Assembly: GCA_006937955.1 (NCBI GenBank) | Contig: SSNP01000131.1 | Location: 1,143,239-1,207,238 of the forward strand | Direction: 5' to 3' | DNA length: 64,000 nucleotides | Source: Pachypanchax playfairii | Taxonomy: Eukaryota; Chordata; Actinopteri; Cyprinodontiformes; Aplocheilidae | Part shown: in pieces, positions 1-10,684 of the stretch | Layout: each line of letters opens with the position of its first letter | How positions within the stretch are numbered: position 1 is the stretch's first letter | Made by a program: the position numbers and the translations under genes | Notes under the pieces: model-generated | The model's input: only the letters and a program-made list of their open reading frames with translations | The model's database searches: none | What the model was told of the DNA's origin: nothing

Positions 1-39
1 TCGATTGAAGCATGGTTGAAAAACAATGTCTGACTTTCG

Positions 40-415
40 TTGGTTAACATTCATAAAATTTACATTATATTTGTCCGATGAAAGTTATTTCTATGACCAA
101 TGTGAGTTTTTCTTTTATTAACTGAAGGGTACCAAAAATTTTGTCCAAGTGTGCAAATTAATTAGGGGGCTGGTTTTATGTTTAGTTATGCCCCCCCCAA
201 AATCAAATGGGATTTTTTGGCCCCTAGTGGTGGGTACCATCATTTTTCCCAGGCCACTTTGTTAGTTTTTTAAAATATAGTTTGTATACAACCCATTACA
301 TGCCATTTTTATATTATGTTTGTCCATTTCAAGTCTTTACAGTGACCATTGGAGGGTTTATTCAGTGTAAAGGTACCAACAATTTTATCCATGCCTTTAC
401 ATCTACTGGGCAACA
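40..415. repeat. Two degenerate Tc1-like terminal segments
   Basis: Two related stretches (about 40-160 and 285-410) each run from a TTTGTCC-type start through a TTTC/GTTATTTC-like core to GGTACCAA(A/C)AATTTT(G/A)TCCA. This resembles terminal parts of a common fish Tc1-like transposon, known from memory of the family. Both copies have the same orientation, and no transposase frame is visible between them. The window edge cuts off the left context. Old fossil DNA; family assignment is moderate. Confidence 0.45.
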
Positions 416-2330
416 TCATTAAGTCACCTCCGTGATTGTCAAGGCCAAAGTAATCCTTGTGAAAAAGTATTTTAGTGTTTTTTGTCCCTTCCAGTAACTT
501 TACTAATTCTTTTCCTTCATCTTATTGAAATAACCAGCTGAAGGGCACTCAAGCCTGAAATCAATTTGTTGGGAATGATTCAGTGACAGTTTTACTTACC
601 TTTCAGGTGTAACAATAGGGATTTTTTTTCAATGAGTCATTTATTCCACAGTGAACTCATTTCCCCTTTCACATAACCTGCAACCATGAGTCCAAGTACA
701 AATGATGGGAATCAAAAATTCCCAAGGCAAAACTATCACAGCATAGAATCACAGATATTATTATAACAACAGATTTCCCGGCTCTGCATAACAACAACTC
801 TTCTAACACATGAGAAAACATTTAGTGAAAAGCATTAAAAATCACATTCTCAACTGCATTTTATTCAAATCATTCTCTTGTTTGTTTCAGTTGTACAGAA
901 TTATAGCCTGAACATTTTCCTCTGAAACTACAGTCACAGTGACCCATACGAAAATCTGTAAATATCATATGAACAATTTCTGAACGCTTTCCGAAGGTCT
1001 CCCTAACACAGTTATAAGAATCCAGCATTAGAAACCTGTTTGTAAGTTCATCGCCCAGAGGATGACCTTGTCCAACATTTTCTACAAAGGCACCACAAAA
1101 ACACTGTACAAAGCGCTATGATACAAATGCTATACGGAAAAAAAATTATGTAACACCAATTATGTTATGGAATTCAGATCAGGGTTTGAACATGTACCAC
1201 TTATAAGGAGTAAACTAGCACTTATGAACATTTAAAGATTAAACACGCAATAAAAAGGAATCAGATTTTACTATAACAACAATGCTTGAAGTTCATGGAT
1301 CATTTAAGGCTTTACTTCTCACTTTTTAGGATGAATGGGGCAACACAGTGCATGTGTTATGATCCATCAGGTGATATGGATGCAGTCACCTTCTGACTCG
1401 CAGTCCAGCACATGGAACAGAGTCTTGTACTGGCCGTGGAGATGCCACGTCTGCATCATGTATCCACCCATTAGCATCCAGGTCCGCCTGCCACTTCAGA
1501 ACAAAATAAGCTGCTACAAACACTAGCTCATCTTCTTTTCTGTCCTGTAGCGGCAGTAGAAGATGTAGCTGTAGTCTCAGCATGATTACCATGTTGAAAA
1601 TTAAAAACGTTTCCACAAAATTCCAAGTATATGATGATCAAAATACAGAATTTTTTAGATATTGGTTGGCCACTACTAATACATCCAGAAAAATGTGTCT
1701 AAAGCCAAAAGATCATCTTAGCTATAATGTGAAATTGCTGTGAGTTGCCCACAAGGGTATCAGTAGACTGTAGGAAGATTTCAAAGCACCCTAACTTTAC
1801 AGCCAGCATACGGCAGTAAATCCCCTCTTTTTCGCAAGGATGCCTCAAGTTGCTCTTACCAACCAGCTGCTTTGTTCTGTTGTTAATTCAGTGAAGAGGA
1901 CTAATTTCAGAGTCTAGTTGTGCATCAAGCTGATGAGTATGAAGAAGCAGGGCTTCATTCCTCAGCAGCTGATCTTGTTTCTCCTCGTAAGAAATTCAGT
2001 GATTTATAGGATCAGAAACTTTCACTTTCTTGCATCATGTTTTCTAATTCGTTTAACCCATAAAACTTATCACAATAACCATGAACTAGTATTATTTGTT
2101 TATTTAACAAAAGTATCCTATAGTGTTTTAAACTACAAGTCAAATATAAATCAGATTCAAAGTTAAATATTTAAAGCAGTTTAATCCAATTGTAATGTTT
2201 TGTCAAGGAGAAGAAGAACATTGTCCCATTCTTGCTGCTCAACAGTCCTTGTGACTTCTGGGGCCACATTTTATGGTTTTACATAACCACAGTCAAATTT
2301 TCTTTGCTGGTAAGTTGGTTCGGCATATGA
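416..2330. other. Intergenic, no gene recognised
   Basis: AT-rich sequence without a supportable coding region, tRNA or clear repeat boundaries. The short open frames at 1335-1616 and 1918-2166 overlap on opposite strands or lack any family motif, so they are treated as chance. Confidence 0.5.
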
Positions 2331-2394
2331 ATTATTCTCCTGTGTGAAGCTATGCTATTGTGATGGATACAGTATGTGATTTAACATAATTGTC

Positions 2395-3170
2395 ATAAAT
2401 TGCAAGGTGAGGTGGATCTCAAAAAGCAGAGAGACAGAGGGTGGCAGGGTCAAATAAAAATAGTTTATTGAGGACAAACCAGGATGGGGGGAAAAACAAG
2501 CACAAATAGACAGCTCAACTGTGGGAGACAAGGGGGTTAATCCAAAGTCCAAAAAGTACAAAGTACCAAAGCAAAGTTCAAAGTAACAACAAAACAAAAA
2601 TGACTCTACTCACTTGAGGAGGCAGGCTGGAGTCCAACAAAAACCCAAAGTGAAGAAAAACTTTGTAATACAAAACAGTGAAATTGACCATGGCTTGACA
2701 ATGACTACAAACAACTCTATGGCTATGATTCTCTTAACTATAATTCAATGACAACAGACAAGACACCAAAAGGCATGACAGGAGACAACAGTCTAGCACT
2801 TAACAGATAACAGAATCAACCTTAAATAGTGCCGGACCCAGACGAGACACAGATGCAGACAATGAACTAATAGACAAAGGTGAAGCACAGGAAATGGCAT
2901 GACCAAACAAGGAACATAGACGACATCAGAAGACACACAGATCCTAAACATGAAACACAGCACAAAGGACCAAGACAACAATGATTCAAAGGTACATAAA
3001 ACACACACACTACAGCTACACATAAAGACAAAAACAACTCTGATTTAAACTAAACTCAAAACCAGATTTAAACACACAATGACACAAAACCCCTAAAACA
3101 CAACTCAACTCAAAAGCCCACAACAATAAACACAGAACATGAACTATGCAAGTCCTTCCCTAAAAGAGAC
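2395..3170. repeat. A-rich strand-biased interspersed block, class unknown
   Basis: About 780 bp with strong A/purine bias on the plus strand and many AACA, CAAA and ACAC words. A TAGTTTATTGAGGACAAAC segment near the left end reads on the minus strand as an AATAAA signal. The layout would fit an old reverse-oriented retroelement ending at about 2450, but no terminal repeats or coding motif could be fixed. Minus-strand open frames here follow from the low-complexity composition. Confidence 0.3.
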
Positions 3171-3485
3171 ATCTAGATGGGAACAGGATTGATTCAACTT
3201 TTGAACTGTCCTCTGATTACAAGCTGAACTCTTGTCTTTAATCACAGGACACAGCTTTCATCGTTTTGATAAAGAATTTCTAATTTTGACCAAAATGTGC
3301 CATAGAATAGTTTCCATTTCATCTCTCGGACCATTTTAAATAAGCTTTGGTTCAGAGATGACATTGGTTTTTCTAGAAGGTAATTTTACATCTGACTTCT
3401 TCACGTGATCCATTTTTAACTGCTGTTTGTGGATCACACAGTGAACTGTGTTGACAGCAGAGGTGTCAAAAGTAGATGTAGAAAG

Positions 3486-5448
3486 GGTAACGCTTCCTTT
3501 TACAGTCCCCTAATTACCAGGACATTACCTGGTACTTATATGGTAACTCTTGGTGTATTACTGGTAATTACAATGTTTATTAAGAAGGTAATTACAGAGT
3601 AAGTACAGCAGAAATTACTTGAAATTTAGCTGATACATATATGGAAAATTATAGCATTTATGGGGTAATTACCAAATGTAATAAGTAGGTAAATACAGAT
3701 AAAGTATTGCTGGATTTACTAGGAAAAACCTCCACTATTACCCATCAACTCAATTAGGTTGTGATCAGTTCAGATTGTAATAACTAAAATTAAGGTAGTA
3801 CCTTCCAATAAATTACCTTTCCTTACATGTCCTTCAGAGTTTTTTTTAAAGGAACTGTATCATGCTATTTTACAGTTTTCAACGTCTGGGATCAGCACAT
3901 ATATGATAAAACCTTACTGTTTGAGTTATATTCACTTCATTTGTCCTGAAATATAACTTATATTCTCGAGTTATTCTGTGACCAGAAAGTAAAAACGCTC
4001 GATTTACCTAAAACCCCGCCTCCCAACTGTGAGTCCGATTGGGCTGTTTAGAAACACGAAATAAACTTTTGTAACTCTCGCAGCCAAATGCACATTTTCG
4101 ACAAGAAATTTTTAGAATGAAATACAACGAAATGGAGGTGCGAATTTGTCAGAGGACGCTCGGTGGTGAGGAGCGTCTGGAGGGAAGCACGGTTCACTCG
4201 CGACTGGATGCGATCCGACCCGGAAGATGACACCAAGACTGGGATTGGACGGGTAAATTGAGACATGTCGTAGGCAAGGAGCGGGTTTCTGGAGGCAGCG
4301 ACCGTAGTCGCTGACTGCGAGACCAGCAGCCAAGAACGAGGCGGACAGAGAGAGAGAGAGATCGACAGGGAAAAGGCTGGATTACTGAGGTGGATAAACT
4401 GCAGCACGGAGGCTAACAGGAGCTCGTGGCAAACGGGACGTCTGACTGAGCGCTGTCAAGGTGAGTGACTGTGTCTTTTATCCAGTGGTGGGACGGGCTG
4501 CGGTGACGTGGAGCTCAGCTGTAAAGCTGGATTCATACTCATTAGCAGGGTTGAGTTGATAAGTCTTTATTAGCAGCTCATGCTAATAAAGAGCCGCAGG
4601 TGGTTGAAGTGTGGGAACTCTGGGCTGTAGGTTAGACATCTACCGTGATGAGCTCCTGACAAATTTTTTCGGACTCTCGCAGCTCACCTCGTACCTACTA
4701 CAGGGGCAGCAGGGATTGTTCAGGAACTTCCTGATACGACACCGTGACGTAACGGCGTTCAAATTCAGCCGTTTTACATGAGAGAGTAAAGCAGCTGCTC
4801 AGAGCGCAGGATTCAGGAGGATTACTCAGGAATGCACGAATTAAGCCAGAGGTCTTTTAAATAAAGAAATAGCATCACAATATGGTTAAAAGCTTTAATA
4901 AAGCTGGTAATAACCTGGTAACACCATGGAAACAATCCAGACTTCCTTTTACAGTCCAGTTTCCACTTACTTACTGAGTAAATACTAAAAACATTTGCAA
5001 GCACATACCCAGTAGTTAAGATGTACCAGGATCCTATAGAGGAAAACATCCTGCAGGTGTAGAAGGTTGTTACAGGTAAGTACAAGGTAAATACTTAAAA
5101 AAAACTCTGAAGGACATGTAAGGAAAGGTAATTTATTGGAAGGTACTACCTTAATTTTAGTTATTACAATCTGAACTGATCACAACCTAATTGAGTTGAT
5201 GGGTAATAGTGGAGGTTTTTCCTAGTAAATCCAGCAATACTTTATCTGTATTTACCTCCTTATTACATGTGGTAATTACTCCATATTTTCCCTATATGTA
5301 TCGGGTAAATTCCAAGTAATATCTGCGGTACTTACTCTGTAATTACCTTCTTAATACACATGGTAATTACCAGTAACACTCCAAGATTTACCATATAAGT
5401 ACTAGGTGATTTCTTAGTAATAAGCGGACTGTAAAAGGAAGCGTTACC
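3486..5448. mobile_element. Long-terminal-inverted-repeat element with exon-like interior
   Basis: Arms 3486-3850 and 5095-5448 are inverted near-copies about 360 bp long. Both start GGTAACGCTTCCTTTTACAG at the outside and end at an ACATGTCCTTCAGAG tract next to poly-T/A. The arms are crowded with GGTAATTAC/GTAATTACC words, possibly repeated protein-binding sites. The 1.24-kb interior differs in composition (see 4000-4470). A degenerate extra copy of the tip lies near 4950. It sits inside the hAT element at 3458-5885. Target duplication is not clear, so the superfamily is left open. No transposase frame is seen. Confidence 0.7.
4000..4470 (+). promoter_or_regulatory. Promoter and non-coding first-exon-like segment
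   Basis: A GC-rich island in AT-rich surroundings. It has a CCCCGCCTCC GC box near 4014 and an inverted CCAAT motif (GATTGGGC) near 4037, then an ATG-poor leader ending in a near-consensus splice donor, CAAG|GTGAGTGA, at about 4459/4460. Minus-strand frames across it lack motifs and are attributed to GC content. Because it lies between the arms of a mobile element, it may be a captured host first exon or the element's own transposase leader. No downstream coding exon was found in the window. Confidence 0.4.
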
Positions 5449-5454
5449 ATAGAG

Positions 5455-5680
5455 CAGGCATCTCCAACCCTGGTCCTAGAGAGCTACTGTCCAGAAGGTT
5501 TTAGATGTATCCCTGCTCCAACACAGCTGAATCAAATGAATGACTCATTAGCAGGCCTTTGCTAAACTTGATGGCTTGCTGAAGAGGTAATTCAGTTAAT
5601 TGATTCAGCTGTGTTGGAGCAGGGACACATCTAAAACATTCTGGACAGTAGCTCTCGAGGACCAGGGTTGGAGATGCCTG
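5455..5680. mobile_element. Small palindromic hAT element (MITE)
   Basis: A 226-bp element with nearly mirror-image halves. The left tip is CAGGCATCTCCAACCCTGGT and the right tip its inverse. It is flanked by a perfect 8-bp duplication CCATAGAG (5447-5454 and 5681-5688). The interior repeats the TGTGTTGGAGCAGGGA motif in both orientations. The type is very common in teleosts. It was inserted exactly at the right edge of the long-inverted-repeat element, so it is younger than that element. A diverged relative is at about 27940-28135. Confidence 0.85.
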
Positions 5681-5893
5681 CCATAGAGGGTAGTAGAAAG
5701 CACAAATCCTGCAGAAATCCTGCCATGTTTTTGAATCTGCCTGTACATCTAGAACAGGTGTTTTCACCAACTAGCTCATCTACCTGGTAAAGGAGCTGTG
5801 CTAATTGAATTCAGCTGGTTTATTGATAGTTGGAATAGCTGCTGGACTGGATTTCTACTTTCTACTTCTACTTCTGACACCTCTGGTTGACAG

Positions 5894-6235
5894 ACACTGA
5901 TATCTGGAATTGTTCTGGAGTCCATGCTGTGATGTCATCTAGAGAATCATATTGGCTTTAAAAACAGAGCTTTTTGTGTGCTGGCAAATCATATGCATCC
6001 AGTTTTGGCCTCAAACCTTGTTAAAAGGATGCCTCCTGATTTGCTGAAATTTTTTATGACATTATTTATTGTTGAAAGTTAACTCTTCAAAGTCCTCACA
6101 ATTTTCTCTTAAGAACATTTTTCTCAAATTGTTCTACTATAATGCAGGTTTCAAATTGGAGATTGGTGAAACTCTGCCGAATTTTTACATCTGAGAGGCT
6201 CTCCTTCTCTAATGTGCTCCTTTCATTTTTATCTT
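5894..6235. other. Intergenic, nothing recognised
   Basis: AT-rich DNA right of the hAT target duplication. No coding, RNA or repeat signature could be supported. Confidence 0.5.
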
Positions 6236-6239
6236 AGAC

Positions 6240-6445
6240 CGGAATTAGACCAGGGTTTGATCCCCGGTCACAGTGGGCTACGTGTCAAAGCATCCTTGGG
6301 CAAGATACTGAACCTGTAACTGCCTTGGGGCGGCCGTATTCTAAATGGGAAGGAGGTTGTCCTCTGATTGGGAGACCAAAGCTCGATCCCAAGTCCCGGC
6401 CGGCTATGTGTCGAAGTAGCTTTGGACAAGATACTGAACCATGAT
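6240..6445 (+). repeat. Two degraded SINE segments in tandem
   Basis: Two adjacent pieces (about 6240-6312 and 6346-6442) keep the SINE middle: a B-box-like TTTGATCCC or CTCGATCCC, then (T/C)TATGTGTCGAAG or similar, then GGGCAAGATACTGAAC or GGACAAGATACTGAAC. They correspond to the better-preserved copies at 13149, 21004 and 28771. The A-box halves are weak. Confidence 0.6.
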
Positions 6446-6499
6446 ATATACTGTATATACACATGTATATCATCATCATCATTATTCTCAGTCATGTGC

Positions 6500-6860
6500 T
6501 CCTGACAGATTCCTCCCTAAGATAACAGAGGCTCCTAACTCATGCACCTCCTTTATTAAGCCCTCTGTGAGGAGCCTGGGGGGAACCTGGACCCTGTTCT
6601 GACTTTGAACTCTCACGTTAAATTGCTGGCCTGTTCTTTTTTTATCACGTAAAAACATTGCCAAGTTGAGTCCAAGTTGTATCACGACCTGAGATGGAGA
6701 TAATTATTCATGCTTTTATTTCCTCACATCTTGATTACTGTAATTTTGTATTTACATGTTCAAGTAAAAACAACCGTAACATATTCAGGTTGTACAGAAC
6801 GCCGCTGCAAGGCTTTTAACTAAATCCTCCAAGTATTCTTCTATATACTTTAACCATGTT
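6500..6860 (+). pseudogene. Non-LTR retrotransposon reverse transcriptase fragment
   Basis: Conceptual plus-strand translation with frame breaks gives the thumb-like landmarks of vertebrate L2/Rex-type reverse transcriptases. NLG-type residues near 6581, HAFISSHLDYCN near 6709-6745 (the conserved HAFxxSRLDYCN block) and RLYRT-PLQGF near 6790-6815 fit the LIQNAAAR block. The fragment lacks catalytic domains and is broken by indels. It is a dead piece of a second LINE, in the opposite orientation to the one at 10.7 kb. Confidence 0.6.
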
Positions 6861-7027
6861 ACTGAGCTGTTGTCAATTGACCTAATTAGTTGTCAAATAT
6901 TCCAACTTTTTTTAGATGTGTTGCTGCTTTGAAATACTAAATTAGCTATATTTTATGACAAATGTCTCAGTTTCTACATCTGACATGTCATTTATTTTCT
7001 ACCAGAAATAAAATATGAGTTTGTGAC

Positions 7028-7440
7028 ATTTCAATTCCATTCAGTTCATTTTTATTTATAAAGCACCCGGTCATAACAAAAATCCTTTCAAGGAACTTTA
7101 CAGAAACAACAACTCCAATTCACATTAGCAGTGAAGATTTAAAGTTAAACTGATTGAAACATTTTAATCATTAGTAAATAGTAAGCCAATTCAGCAAGTG
7201 ATAAAATGCTGATTAGTAAATAGTTTTCCATCTAAATAAACCAGCAGATTGGGTTGAATTATCATTTCAACACAATCCGTCATCCTGAGCAAGACTGAAA
7301 AAAGACCAGGAACTCTCAATGTGCACAGAACATGTAGGGGTTGGGATAGAGACAGGTAAAAGAGGGGAATTGGAATTAGATGCAGCAAAATGCTGCAATT
7401 TATTCTCTAATGCCTGGGTGGAGGTGACCATTGGACAACC
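7028..7440. repeat. Fish interspersed repeat with TTTATTTATAAAGC motif
   Basis: Begins with a TTCATTTTTATTTATAAAGC-like segment followed by ATAACAAAAATC and AAGGAACTTTACAG. This is typical of a widespread teleost repeat (TTTATTTATAnAGC...CATAACAnAAG...CAAGG). The downstream part (CAGATTGGGTTG, ATCCGTCATCCTGAGCAAGA) matches the internal part of the same family as remembered. The minus-strand frame at 7191-7388 is incidental. Confidence 0.4.
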
Positions 7441-8645
7441 AACTGTTGGAAAAGCACCATTAGAGTCAGAGACTCAAAGAATCTGAACAAATTGATAAAG
7501 AAGGATGGCAGTGTGCTGCAGACTGCTCTGCAATCCCTAGAGATGATAGTGGAAAGAAGAATGTTGCACAAGCTGCTCAGCATAATGGATGCCCCTGCAT
7601 ACCATCTGCACTATTTACTGGTAAAGTAACTCAAGGATTTAGTTTTTCAAAGCAATTTTTTTACAGCTTTGCTGCAGTAAGAAAGAAGACAGTCTTGCAG
7701 GAAGCTATTTTTATGTTCAATTTCCGTAAAGTGATATCACTATAAACAAATCCCCACCATGTAGAAAAGGTTTGTTCTATGGTGATAAGATTGAGCAATA
7801 TGTGTTTTTGTTTTCTAACATCCAAAAGGATAAATGGTTCTTCATTATCAAGTAAAATAATTCATTCTTTGACAAATTTCTTTTTCATAAATTTAGTCAG
7901 TGCGATCAAATCAAATCTCTGATTGTGACTCTGGAGAGGAGGTTAGTAAAGGTAAGGAAAAGGGGAAAAAACTACTTCTCTGCTCCAGTTTCTGAGGTGT
8001 TTCTTCCCTATTTCATCATCCAATCTTCATTCCAACTGTGAGTAGTACCCCATGGCCGCATTTCCCATTTACTCACCAATCTGTAAAATATGATGTGCAC
8101 ACATGCATGGATCACACAACGATGAGACCTCTCAAAAATTCCCTTGCTGAAACTGATAAATGCTCCTCCTGCAGAGAGTGCTTTGTTTCTTTCCTGCTCT
8201 GTTCTACACTCATCGCATCAAAACAAGTTTCAAAAAAATTCTTAAAAAAGAATAAGGCATTCTTCTGCTGCTGGAAATAGGCATAGAACTTTGCTTTCAC
8301 AGTGAATAAGATATCACAAGTTACACAGACAATTAGCACTGACATCACCACAGCAACCGCTTTCTTGTGCATACAATAGGGGCTGTGCTGCAATAAACAT
8401 CTGTGAACATGTAGGTTCCTGTGAAAGGAGGGACTGTACATTTTCAGAATCTGTTTATTTCTTTGCTTCTGCCTGAGAGATGTTTGTGTCTATGTACGTT
8501 GTTCAATGTTTAATCATGATCATGCACCTACAGTCCATATTATCAACAAGGAAGGAACATTGCTATATTGTAATGTAGCTTAACACATGCACTTCAAACA
8601 ACAATGTAAATCTATAGACAAAGACAGCTATTGGCATAAATGAAC
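7441..8645. other. Intergenic, possible LINE 3' remnant, otherwise nothing
   Basis: Around 7480-7620 a plus-strand stretch resembles the far 3' coding region of LINEs but without a firm motif. The rest is AT-rich. The opposite-strand frames over 8038-8441 overlap each other and have no family features. Confidence 0.4.
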
Positions 8646-8648
8646 TAA

Positions 8649-9257
8649 TGCCCCTTTTCCACCGACAAATCGCGCACTTGAGAGCGGTACAGTATAGCGC
8701 GGATCAACTCGCTTGAGGCGGTGGAAACATAAAGCGGACGTAAGTGGGGATATGGGCGTGCCCATCTGGCTATGAAAAAGTCTTTGTCCGCGACGTCACA
8801 GCGCGTGAAACAACAACAACAATGGCGGATATACGTGTGTTTTTGTACTTTGCACTCTGTCTTTGGTTCATTTTGGTTGGTTTGATTTTTGGTTCTTGTG
8901 GAGGAAGTCGCCATTGTCCAAAGTCAATTGTATTTTAAAATAAAATATTTGTATGGTTGCTGGGAGTTTTCTTTAAAGCCTTTTGCGGAAGCGCTTCTGA
9001 ATCACACGTGAACACCACACACAGCTGGGCCAATCAGGGGCTACCACTATGTAGGTAGTCGTGTCACTGGTAGCAGTTTACTGGACCAATCAGTAGACAG
9101 GTGGGCGTGTGGGCCCGCTTTGGGCCGCTTCGGACCACCGAGGAGGTGGGTTGGCGCGGAATGATGCGGTTAGGACCCGAGAAAGGTGGTGGAAAAGGGT
9201 CCGCAGGGGGCTAAAGTGAAACGAGCCGCACCGTGTTCTGTCGGTGGAAAAGCGGCA
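8649..9257. mobile_element. PIF/Harbinger-type non-autonomous element
   Basis: A 609-bp element with near-perfect 19-bp inverted tips, TGCCCCTTTTCCACCGACA on the left and TGCCGCTTTTCCACCGACA when the right end is read inward (one mismatch). Both sides carry the trinucleotide TAA (8646-8648 and 9258-9260). TWA target duplication is the PIF/Harbinger hallmark. The interior is more GC-rich than the surroundings and holds a small frame (8826-8938). The right half contains two CCAATCAG-type motifs. No DDE nuclease is present. Confidence 0.75.
8822..8938 (+). CDS. Short membrane-like frame inside the Harbinger element
   Basis: A frame beginning ATGGCGGAT at 8822 after a (CAA)n-rich leader gives about 38 residues, MADIRVFLYF... 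, with a hydrophobic stretch resembling one membrane segment or a signal anchor (residues ~6-24) and a Gly/Cys-rich tail. A longer in-frame start exists at 8744. An AATAAAAT-like polyA signal follows at about 8939. It may be a captured first exon or a chance frame; no function is assigned. Confidence 0.25.
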   Translation: MADIRVFLYFALCLWFILVGLIFGSCGGSRHCPKSIVF

Positions 9258-9260
9258 TAA

Positions 9261-9955
9261 GTGCTCACTTAGGGTCCAACCTGCAAGAGTGGGTGCCAAT
9301 GCAAGCCCATAAAAAAAATTAGAATATATATCACATATATATATGCTTACAAATTAATGTGTTGTGCTTTCTTTGTGCTGGCTAGAATATCGTAAAAATA
9401 ATAAATGCAGAAAATAAAAAACAACAACACCATTTACTGGTAATTCACCTGACCCTAAATCATCCTGCAGCCCGTGCTCTATAGAGGGGGAGGGGCATGA
9501 ATTATCAACATGCAGGTGTTAAATAGTATTGACAGGTTTAAACAGCACAATATTTTAATCATGAAAAGAAGCCCCCAAATGCTGTGGGGTGGCTTTCAGA
9601 GATGGAGAAAAGGGAGTAATAATGTAAGTAGAATGGGTTTTGTTTTATGTGCACAAGCTTCATTCATAAAAAAGTAGTTTAATGACACTGTAATGATGTA
9701 CCTTTAGTTCAGCCTTTTTATAATGCAGAATTTAAAATTAAATGGCACCAAGTTTATTATGTCATCACCAAATCTGAAGTATTTTATAAATGCTATGTGT
9801 AGCTTTATGCTCTTTTACAGTGAACATCTTTGAGTGTGAGAATAAAATTCGTAGAAGACTGATGTCATGTTTTGTCAACAGACATCTGATGACTGAGCTG
9901 TGGTATACAACCCTAATAGACTGATGAAGACTTGGTTTGTCTTAGAAACAGAGTT
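9261..9955. other. Intergenic, nothing recognised
   Basis: AT-rich sequence with a short TA-rich run near 9322-9345. No gene or bounded repeat is supported. Confidence 0.5.
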
Positions 9956-9957
9956 AT

Positions 9958-10130
9958 AGACAGGTGATGGCTGTGGCTAAGGTAGAAGAGGCACCTTCCA
10001 ATCAGAACGTTGACAGTTCAATCCTGCCTTTCCCCTCCACATGTTGATGTCTCCTTGGGCAAGACACTGAACCCCATGTAGCCCCCGATTTGCATGTCGC
10101 TGTGTGAGAGTGGCCAACTAACTTCTAACT
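9958..10130 (+). repeat. Degraded tRNA-derived SINE
   Basis: Shows GGCTGTGGCTAAGGTAGAAG (A-box region), a B-box-like GTTCAATCC at about 10016-10024, then CCTTGGGCAAGACACTGAAC and CCCCGATTTGCATGTCG. The order matches the intact copies at 13149 and 28771. The 3' third is lost. Confidence 0.65.
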
Positions 10131-10610
10131 AGCTAGTCAGTAAAAAGTCCTGTTCAGGTCATTTAGTTTTTGTGACATCGGAGAAGGTTTTTGAACTAGA
10201 GCTCTCTTTTATTTTTCCTCTGTTTTTGTGTTTGTTTTCACATTTTGAAAAATTATCACTTTAACACAAATTCTTTTGTCACTGTGAAGGGGATAAGATA
10301 AAGATCACAGAGAAGCCTGAGAGACTAAACCTGCAAAATCCACACCAGTCCACAACAAGGACAAAAAAATATAAGCAAACAACCATTGCTACACAGACTA
10401 ACCAGTTAACATAACATTCTTTCTTGCACTCATTCAATGGCAAGGGAATAGCGTTGGCAAACTCCTCATTCAAATATTGCTGTTTGCGCCAGTTATGAAT
10501 TGCGTGAGAAATCTTAGTAGATCACCCACAAATCAGAAACAGGCCCTTGGTGCAAATTTTTTGCCGCACATGAAATTTTACTTGGAATACTCTTTACTTG
10601 GAATATTGAT
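10131..10610. other. Intergenic, possible 3' flank of the adjacent LINE
   Basis: AT-rich. Could include the 3' untranslated part of the minus-strand LINE at 10.7 kb, but no defining motif was found. Confidence 0.3.
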
Positions 10611-10684
10611 AAATCAGACCCTAAGACTATAGCATAACTAAAGGGAAAGCCCAGGATAACCTAAGCTAAACATTAACTATAGGA

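Larger units (their letters stand above)
3458..5885. mobile_element. hAT-type DNA transposon, 2.4 kb, with nested insertions
   Basis: The ends are CAGAGGTGTC and its inverse GACACCTCTG, flanked on both sides by the identical octamer GTTGACAG (3450-3457 and 5886-5893). An 8-bp target duplication with CAG-type termini is the hAT signature. About 25 bp of each end are related (GTCAAAAGTAGATGTAGAAAG on the left; TTTCTACTTCTACTTCTGAC on the right). Only the first ~28 bp on the left and about 5689-5885 on the right look like hAT sequence; a second long inverted repeat (3486-5448) and a small hAT element (5455-5680) occupy the rest. No transposase frame is present, so it is non-autonomous. Confidence 0.8.

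Noticed and set aside
2355..3023. Possible complete endogenous retroelement with LTRs
   Set aside because: No direct terminal repeats, primer-binding site or gag/pol motif could be seen; only an A-rich block is supported.
4048..4407. 119-codon minus-strand frame across the GC-rich block
   Set aside because: No domain, opposite to the splice donor orientation, and explained by high GC content.
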